A program made the position numbers and the translations under genes. Shown here in pieces: positions 37,897 through 48,984 of a stretch of 64,000 nucleotides of DNA. The DNA comes from Culex pipiens pallens (Eukaryota; Arthropoda; Insecta; Diptera; Culicidae), in the NCBI RefSeq assembly GCF_016801865.2, contig NC_068938.1:210703734-210767733 (forward strand). Direction: 5' to 3'. The notes below the pieces were generated by a model, which worked only from the letters and a program-made list of their open reading frames with translations, made no database searches and was not told where the DNA came from. Every line of letters begins with the position of its first letter. Position 1 is the first letter of the stretch.

Positions 37897-39050
37897 AGGC
37901 CGTTGCAAATCATTTTCAAAGTTTATGTACCCCCCCCCCCCCCCCCCCTTCAAAATCGTTCCGAAAAGTCAGGCGGCAAATTTGTTTTTTTTTTCAAAAA
38001 CTTTAAAAATTTTATGGAAAGAGAATTGTAATCAACTGAAAACAATCTAAAATGCATTTTCTTGCGTTTAAAAACATATTTTGCATGTCTGGGATCGATC
38101 AAAAATATTGTGAATTTTTGTGAAATTCCGTTGTACAGTATTGCGAAAAGTTTTTTTTTCGGCGAAAACAAAAATTTCGTCAATACTTAGTTATTTTGAA
38201 AACTGATGTTTGCAAGACAACTGGGCATGTGAAAAATGCATTTTAAAACACTTTGCTCATTCAAATGTCAATATAGTTAAAAAAAATCATTCATTTTTAT
38301 TTTCAAATTAGGCCGTTGCAAATATTTTTCAAAGTTTATGTCGCCCCCTCCCCTTCAAAATCGGTCTGAAAAATCAGGGGGCCAAAAAAATATTTTTTCA
38401 AAAAAATTCAAAATTTCAAAGGAAATAGAAGTCAAACCAACTGAAAACAATTAGAAATGCATTTTTCTGCATACAAAATCATGTTTAGCATGTCTTGGAT
38501 CGATCAAAAATATTTTAATTTTTTGTAAAAATCCAATGTACAGCACCGCAAAAAGTTTTTTTTCGGCGAAAAAAAAAATCTCTTCAATACTTTCATATTT
38601 GGAACACTAATGATTGCAAAAAAACTGGGCAGGTGTAAAATGCATTTTAAAACACTTTTTTCATTCAAATGTTGAAACCATGGCTTGTAATTTCAATTTT
38701 TATTTTTTTTTATTTTGTTGCAAATATCCCCCCCCCCTCGACCCCGACCAGAGTCGAGGGCCTTAATTGAAAACAATCTAAAACTCATTTTTCTCCATTG
38801 ATAATCATATTTAGCTAGTTCGGGCTGGATTAAAAATATTTTTAATTTTTATGAAATTCCAATGTAAGGCACTGCAAACATTTTTTTTTGCAAAAAAAAA
38901 AAACATCAATATTTAGGTATTTTGGAAATTAATGATTGCAAAGCAACTGGACAGGTGTATAATGCATTTTTATACAGTTTTTTATTCAAATTTTGAAACC
39001 GTGGCTCGCAAATTGAATTTTTATTTTTTATTTTTACGGCCTAATTATGA
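37897..39050 (+). repeat. Three tandem copies of an about 0.4-kb repeat
   Basis: Units start AGGCCGTTGCAAAT at about 37897 and 38311, and a diverged TTTTGTTGCAAATAT at 38714. Each has a C-run, ACTGAAAACAATCTAAAA, GATCGATCAAAAATATT-like and AACTGGGCATGTG-like segments in the same order. The first unit has a pure C tract of about 20. Fragments starting GCCGTTGCAAATATTTT also occur at 10068 and 19533. Confidence 0.85.
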
Positions 39051-39059
39051 TAAGCGTTT

Positions 39060-41170
39060 TTTTTTTTTTCTAAAGTTTGTTAAAGTTGATTGATAACAAA
39101 AACACAAGTTTTTGAGTAAAATTTTCAGTATTGATTTTTTTTTGTATCAATTTTAACAATCGTGTTAAATTTATTGAACATGATTACGATTGTGCATCTC
39201 ATTCCTGTGTGTTTGATTTTTAAGCAAGTCTTGATGATTTGCGAAATTTTCGTATGCCACACTGCTTTTCAATACAGTCCTTATTAAATATTAAAACTTC
39301 GAAATACAAAAAAATTAATACACTATTTAGAAACAACGTATTCCCAACAACACTGTTGTTTTCAAATCAATTCCTATATTTCCACCTTAACAAAAAAAAA
39401 ACATCAACCCCCCTGAAAATGTCCTGCATGATTTCATCCCATCCAGTTCCAGGACGTCCCAATTAACCGCCAAAAACCCTCGCAAGGCACGCAGAAAAAG
39501 GACCTCGCAGCTCAATTTCAGATAACGAAAACAAACGATTTCCTTCCCCAAAATAAACTTTTCCAACCTCACGCTTGCTCCTTATTATAGGGGTTTTCCA
39601 TAAAATACGTGGTTGAAATTTTTGGCAGAAAAAGGTTTGAAACCTCGATTAGATCAATTAGAAAATCTCAAAAAATATTGAAGAAACGTAATTCATGGAC
39701 GACCCCCAAACCAATACGCTTGAACTTTGTTTGGGGCAGTGAATCCGTTCGAGAGAACGGGGGATGGAGACAAAAAAGCTCCATTAATATGTAAAGGGGC
39801 AGCCCAATAACCCCGCCCACAATCACACACACACACACATGCAACGAGGCAGCTCAAGCAGACAAGTGACTTTTTGCGATTCGATTTTTTTTTCCCTGCT
39901 GCTAGGGGTTTAAACTTTATTATTCACACACTCGTGCAAGCTGAAATTGTGTGTGTGTTTGAATGTGTTGCAACGGAGCAAGTTGGTTGGAATTCAATTA
40001 AAAAAGTTTACACCAGTTTTCACCCGAACTGGACGAGCGCGCGCGGAGAGGTATTTTCATCCAATTTTCAGGGAAAATTTCTCCGTTTGGAGAAACGTGA
40101 AAAAAAGTCCGTATTTCGAGACCAGGTAATGGACCACTGCTGCAATGGGTATAGAGAGAGAGAGGAGAAAAAATGGCAAACTTTTGCAACTAGTTGAGAG
40201 CTGTGCACAAGCCAATTAAAACCACTTAAGGGAATTCCTGATCTCGTTTGCTCTTTGGCGAGTTTTTTTTACCAGTTTGTCAGTTTGGTTTTAAGTTGTG
40301 TTTTTACAAAAACAGATCTCATTGATTCTCCACTCGAAATAATTTATAGTCTCCAAATGTCACTCATAAAATTAAATTGGAAAACTGGGACATTCAACCC
40401 AACATTCAGTTCGTACATTTTTGATCCGTAATCACACAATCGCAATATTCCTCACAAAGTAATGACACATCGATGAGTTCCGACTGCATAATCACATTGC
40501 ACACAATTTCCACATAAAAAAGAGACACTCACTTCAGGCTGATCATTTGCATCACATGCATAATACTTTGCAATTATCAAACACAGCCGGGGTGCTTTCA
40601 TTTTAGTAGAGCGATATTCGTTTGATAGTGATACGGCTGAGCCTACAAATCGGAACATCAAAATGGAAATCGTTTCCCCAGAGGCTCTCATCATTTTCAC
40701 ACTATCACCGGTGAAAACTAGTTGGCACACCCTATTTTAATAGGGTTCCTGTTTCGCTGTCAGAAGCACTCCCGTGTCGCGATAAGGGAGTTCACTCTGG
40801 GCTGTAGCTGCAGCACACCAGCAATTATACTGCTGCTGCTGTCTGGCTGGTATAATCATAATGAAAACGACCACGCCGCGAAAGAATCATAATCCCGGCA
40901 TAATAACTATGCTGGCTGGTTGGTTGGATGCAGTTAGGGATGATCCAGCGAAAAGGACAAAATAATTGTGATTTTTACTAATAATGTCACAATTAACACA
41001 TAAAAAATATCGTTCAAGTGAGTGAAAATATAAAAAAATTAAAGAGAAAAAAAAAGAAATGAAATTAGTTTTAAAAAAAATTAAGAAATTGAACAAAAAT
41101 TATGAGAAATCTAAAAATTAAAAAACCACAAAAGCAAAACAATCTGAATAACTAGTTATTAAAATATCTG
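39060..41170. other. No confirmed gene
   Basis: Unique DNA with a CA repeat at 39824-39838 and a block of promoter-like features at 40507-40860, described separately. Confidence 0.5.
40507..40860 (-). other. Possible 5' exon/promoter region, unproven
   Basis: On the minus strand a GC-richer block contains a TATA-like ATTATACC near 40855, several ATGs in one open frame (one beginning MKAPRLCLIIAK) and a good donor, GAA/GTGAGT, near 40533. It could be a first exon, but its phase does not fit the phase-1 junction of the Ig exon at 30194, and the peptide is not a clear signal peptide. It may simply be conserved non-coding DNA. Confidence 0.15.
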
Positions 41171-41211
41171 AAACTGTAAATAATTGTAGTTTTTCACGAC
41201 CGTTACAATTA

Positions 41212-41994
41212 TTTTAGGTTATGTTTCGGCTTTCGGTCACTTGGTAAAATCAAACACCAGTTTGCTTTCTTCTCCGACGTTTCGGTTCATATAGAACCTT
41301 TTTCAAGGAATCTAAAATTTATTTGGTGGTAAAAATTGGGCACAACATAATTACAAAGAATCTTACCGAAAAGAAGGTGCTTTTCGTCTGTTGGTGCTTT
41401 TCCAAGCACTCAACTGTCAGGTGGTGGGAAAATACTAATAAAGGGTAAATTTTAATTAGCCAAAATTAGCATCACTTTTGTTTCCGTGTACTCACACGCT
41501 TGCGAGTCTGGCCACTCTCCGAGATTCGCTCGTCCCATGGAGATTTCGACTCGAACCACAAAACGGTAGCACCAAAAAATTATCACACTTCTCATTCGGC
41601 GCGCCAACTTTTTAAGATGGCAGTACAAGTGAAAAATAATAAAAAACGACTATTGTGTGTGTTTTGTAAACATTATGTGTTAGTATGTGTGTTGTCCCTA
41701 CTGTTTGTGTTGTTTTTATTTGGTTTGTTTTGGTTAGTATTCCTTTTTGTTTTGATGTTTTTAATTTCATGTAAAATTCCAGCATATGCAGCATGTAGGT
41801 TGTCCGTGTCCGTCCGTTTGTTCACTGTTTTGTCTGTTTTGTGTACACATTGCTACAAAGAACACCAAAACAGTCAACACACTGCTGCCACTAGTGGAAG
41901 ATAAAACACCAATACAAGAGCAAAGCAACGTGATCTACAGCATCCCGTGTAGTTTATTTTACCAAGTGACCGAAAGCCGAAACATAACCTAAAA
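41212..41994 (+). pseudogene. Penelope-like element remnant with inverted terminal segments
   Basis: The plus strand encodes, near 41845-41951, TKNTKTVNTLLPL and SNVIYSIPCS, which fits the linker just before the GIY-YIG endonuclease of Penelope-like retroelements. The sequence breaks off right after IPCS, so the endonuclease is missing, and no reverse transcriptase motifs remain. Terminal segments are inverted copies about 36 bases long, containing GGTTATGTTTCGGCTTTCGG (from 41217) and its reverse complement ending near 41991. Near-identical 16-base flanks, ACTGTAAATAATTRTAG at 41172 and 42000, may be the target duplication. A dead, internally deleted copy. Confidence 0.65.
41276..41309 (-). 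ncRNA. Hammerhead-ribozyme-like relic
   Basis: On the minus strand CCTTGAAAAA precedes a hairpin GGTTC-TATAT-GAACC and then GAAACGTC. Penelope-like elements are known to carry hammerhead motifs in their terminal repeats, with core CUGAUGA, stem II, then GAAA. Here the GAAAC side is intact but CUGAUGA is not, so cleavage activity is unlikely. Confidence 0.35.
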
Positions 41995-42326
41995 AAAAAC
42001 TGTAAATAATTATAGAATGAAATGAGGATTTGTCATAAAAGTATAGCATTTTAATAAATCAATGCAAACAAATAATAAATTAAAAATTTTCAGCCCAAGT
42101 AAAAGCAACCGATCAAATGTAAAGTAATAGTAAAAAGGAGAGTGATTTTATTACAGTTTTTATTATAAGACTTAGATTTGAGCCAAAATAACTAAAATCC
42201 AGAAGATTGGTATTGTTCCATTTTGAACAAAAATATAAATAAATATAATCCCCAAATCTAACGCAAGGGAAAATATATTAAACAAAACACAACCTACATC
42301 GCACGTATAACGGTTACGCACGCACG

Positions 42327-42506
42327 TGGTACGGTATGTCTACGTATCCATCCTCTCCTTAAGATTCTGTGAAATGTGATCCGTTTTCTGGACCCTCGCT
42401 ACGGTAAACATAACCGCAGTAAGGTTGGCCGTTTTAATTTTTGTAATACATTTTCGGTTGTTTTCAGATGGCCGTAATCTAAGTCATAACAGCATACTTT
42501 GTTGCA
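42327..42506 (+). mobile_element. 3' end of the same retroposon family
   Basis: GGTACGGTATGTCTACGTAT, TTCTGTGAAATGTGATCCGT, GGCCGTTTTAATTTTTG and TACATTTTCGGTTGTTTTCA match, in order, the minus strand of 35143-35881. The segment runs straight into the pentanucleotide array, which occupies the place of the (TTAGA)n tail. The 5' limit is not resolved. Confidence 0.7.
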
Positions 42507-43039
42507 GATTAGATTAGATTAGATAAGATTAGATTAAATTAGATTAGGTTAGATTAGATTAGATAAGATTAGATTAGATTAGATTAGATTAGATTAGATT
42601 AGGTTAGGTTAGATTAGATTAGATTAGATCAGATTAGATTAGATTAGTTTAGATAAGATTATATTAGATTAGATTAGATTAGATTAAATTAGATTCGATT
42701 GGATTAGATTAGATTAGATTAGATTAGATTAGATTAGATTAGATTAGATTAGATTAGATTAGATTAGATTAGATTAGATTAGATTAGATTAGATTAGATT
42801 AGATTAGATTAGATTAGATTAGATTAGATTAGATTAGATTAGATTAGATTAGATTAGATTAGATTAGATTAGATTAGATTAGATTAGATTAGATTAGATT
42901 AGATTAGATTAGATTAGATTAGATTAGATAAGATTAGATTAGATTAGATTAAATAGATTAGATTAGATTAGATTAGATTAAATTAGATTTGATTAGATTA
43001 GATTAGATTAGATTAGATTAGATTAGATTAGATTAGATT
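42507..43039 (+). repeat. (AGATT)n pentanucleotide array, about 530 bp
   Basis: Roughly 100 copies of AGATT with scattered variants (AGGTT, AGATA, AAATT, AGATC) concentrated in the first 200 bases. The central part is homogeneous. A short satellite block reappears at 43209-43235. It continues the tail of the preceding retroposon. Confidence 0.95.
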
Positions 43040-46000
43040 TTTTATTTTTTTCTTACTCTTGCTAGTGTCTTAGTTAAAGAAATAATTGTTCCAAAATGGA
43101 TTATGATGCAACACACAGCTGAAAGGAACTCCAAAACTTTGTTATGCACTTCAAAATAACTCATTGTATCATGTTTATTCACCAATAAAACCGAATTGAA
43201 AATTGAGCTTAGATTAGATTAGATTAGAATTAGATACTTCCGAGCTCTAGAGAAAGGGGAATTTCCATACAAATTTCAGCCTTTCACGAGCATGGGAGTT
43301 TAGGTACAAATGCATTGAAACATTTTAAAACAAATATTTCAAAAAGACCACAATTATGACAAAATTGTAGAAAAACTAAATCTTAAATGAAAAATAGGAA
43401 AAAAAATTTATTTAAAAAAAACGGAAAAAAATTCTTTTACTTTTTTTTTAATTCTTGTTGTTTTTTCTTAGTTTATGAAATAGAAACTTAAAAGATTTTT
43501 TTTTAAAGGCATGACAAAATGTAGAAAATGCAGTTCAATGATCTGAACTCATCTGAACAAAGAAGATAATATATTTGAGCATAAATTTCAACATCATTTT
43601 ATATTTACTACAAAATTTTTGTAAAACACTAAATAAAAGAAAAACATTACAAATCACAGTTGTTATTGAAAAAAGACTCAGTCACAGTAGCTTGAACTTG
43701 AATTGAAAAATAAGAATCCAGAAAATAGAACAATGTTTCGTTAAAAAAAATAAAATTTAAATTAAACACTATTGCAAAAAAAACTCCTTGACTAACTGAA
43801 CGATGAAATACAAACTTTAATATGTTGTGAAAAGTAAAAATAGGCTGCTATAAAATATAGCAAATTTGAAACATATTGACAAAAAATTAAAAATTGAAAT
43901 GAGATGAAGTCTCAACACGTGAATATTTTTGTTTTTATATAGATTAATAGAAAGTAACGAACTAAATAAAACCAAAATTTGAATTGAAAAGTTAAAAATA
44001 ATTATTAAATAAGGTTCTATTATAATTTTATCAAACTATGATTTTGTAACACTTTATTTATCTTTTAAATGTTTTGAAATACATTTTTGTTAGGAGTATT
44101 TTTATGAATTTTTTCATAGCAAATTATATTGAATTATTTTTTTATTTCTTTTGAGTTTTTGTGGCCGGTAAATTTACTCATTTGTAAATAATTTATTTCT
44201 GCAATATTATTTTTCGTTACGTTCCAAACAAGTTTTAATCATAGTTTTAGAGAAACCGAAATCGATTCGTTTAAAAATGTTGTCATTTCCCGTGGAAAAC
44301 CCTCATCAGAATTATGCTGCGTTCTGATTCTTCCAAGCAAACGAGAAAATGGAAATTTTCTGATTTCACCGCCCAACGACTCTGCCTTCATCCTTAGTCG
44401 TCGTCGTAATTTTTAATTTCTGTTCCCTCGCAGAACTGCGACTTTGCCTAGAACAACAATTAAGTCTCCACGAGAGCGCTAAAAAATCATAATTTCAAAC
44501 TTCTTCCCCCTCGCGATTCCCACCCAAACATCACAAAAATAATAGCCCTGGCGTGGGCGGATCTCCCCGGCACCACCAAACCGTGACCAACCCTCCTAAA
44601 GCTGAAGGAGAGCTGGGCGAGGAGGGAGGGACCGATTTGCAGCTTTTAAGTTACGCTTCTCTTTAATGAGTGAGGATGAATAAAAGATGCGAACGAGAAG
44701 TCGACTGGCGGAGCTTGAAAGCTTTGCCCCAGCAGGCAGTGATTAATTTGCTACAAATGATGGTGTTGTGCCGCTCGCGATGCAGAGATTCGGTGGATGG
44801 TAACGATCGGAACATGATTCACAGAATGGTTTAATATTCAAGCAGCTGGGAAGTTGATGGAGCTTTGTGAATAAGTTAACTTTGATGGTTGGGTTAGAGC
44901 TTTCGGTGCGAAATTGGTGCTTTGATTTTTTGATTTTGAACTGATTTTCGACGTTATTTTTTATAATTTTTTTTTTAGTTATTTAATCTGTTTATCTTGG
45001 CATTTTCATTAATTTTAGTTTAACTAGTTTTAATTTTGTTAATTATAATATTTCAACATCTCAAGCATTATAATAAGCTTCATTAAGGCAATAATTCCTC
45101 TCAGTTTTGGACCAGCTGCAGCTGTCCACCAGCTCAAATTGTGTGCAGCACCTTTTCGATTTAAAACAGCACCATAAATCACCGTGGGACCGATCTCGAT
45201 GGCAGCCACAATCCGTCGTGTATGCATAAATTTATGCACCCAGTTTCCGTCAGCCCTCTCTCACGAGAGAGGGAAAGGGACAAATATGCCGCATCTCATT
45301 TTATGTTTTTTTTTTAAATAAAACAATTTCCTTTTTCCTCCACCATATTCCGACATCATCCTCTCAATCATTCCTTCAGCAATATGGCGGCCGCGACTTT
45401 TTTCAACTTCATTCATAAACTTGTACCGGTCTCTCGGTCCCCGGAAAACCAGTTTTTTTTTCGACTCAACTTCTTGAGGCTTGCCTTTTGCCGCGAGTGT
45501 GTGTGAATCGTTTCATTCATAAATCACGTGAAAAAAATCGCGCTTGAGAGTCGATACTTGAGTTTTGAAGTTGTGATTCCATTCATGGCACGTAGCGTGC
45601 GCCTGAAACTAACCAGACAAGCTGTATTTTTTTGTTTGAAAAGTCATTCAAAAATAGTGAAGAACTGGTTTCCTGCGCTCAGTTGATCCTCTCTTGGGCG
45701 CTGGATGTCCGTGGTTGAAGAGTGCTGTTTTGGCGCGATACCTCAAGTGGTTGGCCTCAGCTTATGCCACTTAATTGGTACTCGCTGTAGCGTGCTGATG
45801 ATGACCAACTTTAGTGGCATTTGGTTGCAGTATAGGCAAAAACTGTTCTCAACAGAACATTACAGATACGAATAAAAACAAGGTAATAAAAATTGCCTCT
45901 AAATATGAGTAGATTTTCATCATTTTGTGTTATTTCACTTACTCCCGATAAATTGATGTAAAATTACATCGCAAAAGAGGTAATATTTAACCACTGATAT

Positions 46001-47458
46001 TTCAACCATTTAAAAATCTACTTATTCTACGGTATACAATATGTTTTACTCTACACAACAACAAATATTATGGTAAAATTAAACTTGGAAATGTTGAAAG
46101 ATTTTGTTTCAGAAAAAATGTAAATTTACATACTTTTATGTGTAATTTCACCCACGCTACATAAGTTGAGTTAAATCACATCGCAAAAAGGTAATATTAA
46201 TTAGTTAAATATTTTCTGTATTTTTTATTATCTATTTCCAGGTCATACTGAATTGTTGGGATATTCAATGTCTGTTCTGTTTATTTTTTGTTTATATTTG
46301 TGTTCTTCTTTGATTTATAACAATATTATCTGGTACAAGTTGCTACAAGACACACAAGCCATTACAAAAGATACTTCCTGAAATTGCAGTTACCCCACCT
46401 GAACAGGGCACGATGACACACAAGTTTAGAAAGCCAATTATTTAAGTGAACTCCGGCCCCGGCTTCTGTTTTTCCTGGGAAGATCCCACACACCCAGTCC
46501 GTAAATGCTACTGGAAGCTCATTAAACATCGTCTGCAGTGCGAGTGAATCCAATCAGCAAACCATTATTTTTCATGATTCTTGCAACAGTCAATGTAGCA
46601 ATTTCAGCTCTTGGGGGCTGATACTTGGGATATTTACAATATCCTTTCTTTTTTTTCTATGCTGTAGCCGGGAAGAAGTGCCTTGCACCAACGCTTATCT
46701 TCTGCAAGTGGCCAGCGCACTGGAATGGCAGAGTGTGCAGTTCACTAAGCACACTGCACCTCGAGTCCTTTTTGCCCCTTTGGAGCTGGTTTGGAGGGGG
46801 ATTCCGAGCAGACACTATGCGCTTTGGATGTGCCCTTAACTGAGCTACAATGTTGGGAAAAGAAAGGATTCGGAGGAGGTTAAAAATACCTTGAGTATGA
46901 TTTCTTACGAAAGTAGACTTACTAAAGTGCCGATACCTCTTGATTTGAAATTTGGTTGTACTTAATTAGTCAAACAGAAAGGCTATAAAAACTCAACTCT
47001 CTAAAAATACAATGCTGATACTAACAGTCAGTTCTCCTAAATGATGAGTGGCGCCATCTCTTGTCGGATCCCGCCTCTTGTAATAATATTTCCCCTGAAT
47101 GTATGCAAAGAGGGAAGGGAGGATCTTTTACATTCACAGCCCACAATGCACTTTAGCTCTCCCTTCTGTATATATGTTTGTGTATGTGTGTATGCACACC
47201 ATTAGCTTCAAGTGCAGTCAGGCAACACACACACAGCGAACGCAGCCCGAAGGGTTTGCTGTTTCGGGAAAAGCTGACTTTTCCAGCTGGATGAAAATAA
47301 GCCAGACCACGCGCGCCAACAGCACCGGAAACGGGATCTGTTTGCATTCCGAGCTGCAGCATTTTGTCTGGAAAAAAGGAAATAGGGTTTTCCCATAGGT
47401 TTGTCCAGTAAATTTTCAGTGGAAATATGCAGTTTTTTAGGTTGAAATATCGATTGAA
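43040..47458. other. No gene recognised
   Basis: 43040-44300 is AT-rich. 44300-47458 is mostly unique, with two MITE copies at 45880-46200. No exon with supported splice sites or domain. Confidence 0.5.
45880..46200 (+). mobile_element. Two diverged tandem copies of the same MITE family
   Basis: GATGTAAAATTACATCGCAA near 45955 and GTTAAATCACATCGCAAAAAGG near 46175 recapitulate the element at 24.3 kb, as do two AGGTAATATTWA endings. The copies are more diverged and their terminal repeats are unclear, so boundaries are approximate. Confidence 0.5.
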
Positions 47459-47480
47459 ATTTAATTTCAAGGTATTTTCT

Positions 47481-48260
47481 TTGATTTGATTTGATTTGAT
47501 GTGATAACCAACAGGGCCGCAAGGATGACCTATGTAGCGGTTGCCTAGAATTACAGTGGCTCAGACTTAAAGGGAGCATCTTCAAATTACTGTTGTATGA
47601 AGGGCCAAAAGGGGGTGGTTGGACGCGAACGAGCAAAATCACTCACGGTGTCCTCAGGGGAAGGGAATCTCCTTCCGACAGTAACCTCCAATAACTCCGA
47701 AAAAAGTCTGACAAAGCTGAAAAACAGGGCTCGCACCCTGTTGGGGGCCTAAAAGGGCGCGGCAGACAGCTGAAGACTGACAGAGGTCAACAGATGTAGT
47801 AATTGGACAATCCTTAAGAATTGTACAATTACTAAACCATTTTCCCCTTGTGACGTAGTTCTGGTCTTCCACTATCTACATCCAATCTCCGCCATTACAG
47901 CATACCGTCCACTGCCCTGATGCTCCCTCCCCGATCCCCGGCTTTGATTCTAACTACTAATAAAAAGGAAAATCATAGATGAGAACAGGTCAATGCGGAT
48001 GGAGAGCAAATCGAGCTCAGTATCCCCTCACAAAGACTGGTAGTAAGTGTGAAAAAACAATGAAAAAAAAAGAAGAAAGATAAGAAGAAAAATGAAAAGA
48101 TAGTATGTCAATGCGGATGGATCGATGATCCCCTCACAAGGACATAAAAGAGACAGATGGTAGGAAGAGCAAAAGAAGAATAGAATATCAGGAATAAGAT
48201 ATATTCAATAAGGATAGAAGCAAATTGGACTCTCCTCAGAAGACATCAATATAGAGAAAT
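47481..48260 (-). mobile_element. 780-bp retroposon with (CAAAT)n tail and 22-bp target duplication
   Basis: Exact 22-bp direct repeats, starting ATTTAATTTCAAGG, lie at 47459-47480 and 48261-48282. On the minus strand the insert ends in ATCAAATCAAATCAAA, a retroposon-type tail. It has an internal partial duplication: CAATGCGGATGGA at 47991 and 48109, each followed by ATCCCCTCACAA or TATCCCCTCACAA. No coding frame of note. Confidence 0.82.
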
Positions 48261-48984
48261 ATTTAATTTCAAGGTATTTTCTAAGCAAAAATCGATTAAA
48301 TCATCATTTCTGCAAATTAAAAAAAAAACGATAATTTTAAGGTTTCAACCTACCAAACCAAGCACAAACAGACCTGAGGCTTCCTTGGGCCAGGATGTTG
48401 CTCCGGCAGTTTGCCAGGAAGTAATTTGAGGAAATTCTTCCCCCTCCCAGATAAGCACCCACATTGCTGGCACAAAGTAAACAAATATCGCTCGCGTGAG
48501 CTTCTTTCGAGCTGGAAATGATATCGTTTTCTAGTTTTTCCTTTTTCGCAAACGCTGGAACCAAGGAAAACCCCGGACAGGAGAGAGTAATGCATTCAAT
48601 TTAATAATGTAAACAAAATGGATGCTTTCTGTGCTGATAAAAATAAGATGAAATTGCAACGAGTTTTGCTGCATTTGGGAGAGGGCAGTGCATTTGTGTG
48701 AGTTTTATTCTTTTTCTCCCGGAAAGAGATACATATCAATCAGCTGCACTTTTTCTTGGTAGTGAGTTGAGACTGATGGATTGAGATAATGCCGAGGTAG
48801 GGAATGGATCTATGATGAAACTTCATTACTTTACGCCAATTTGCGTTTTTTCTCTATTCTGATGGAAGAGAAAATTAATGGAAATGGACTGCGGTGATCC
48901 AAATTGATTGCATTTGTATCACAGGGTTTCAAGAAAGTTTCAGTTGTCTCGAGTAAGTTGATCAAATGAAAGGCGAATTGCAAC

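Noticed and set aside
42507..43039. Telomere repeat relic (TTAGG-like)
   Set aside because: The unit is TTAGA, with TTAGG only as rare variants, and it continues a retroposon tail that has the same word elsewhere.
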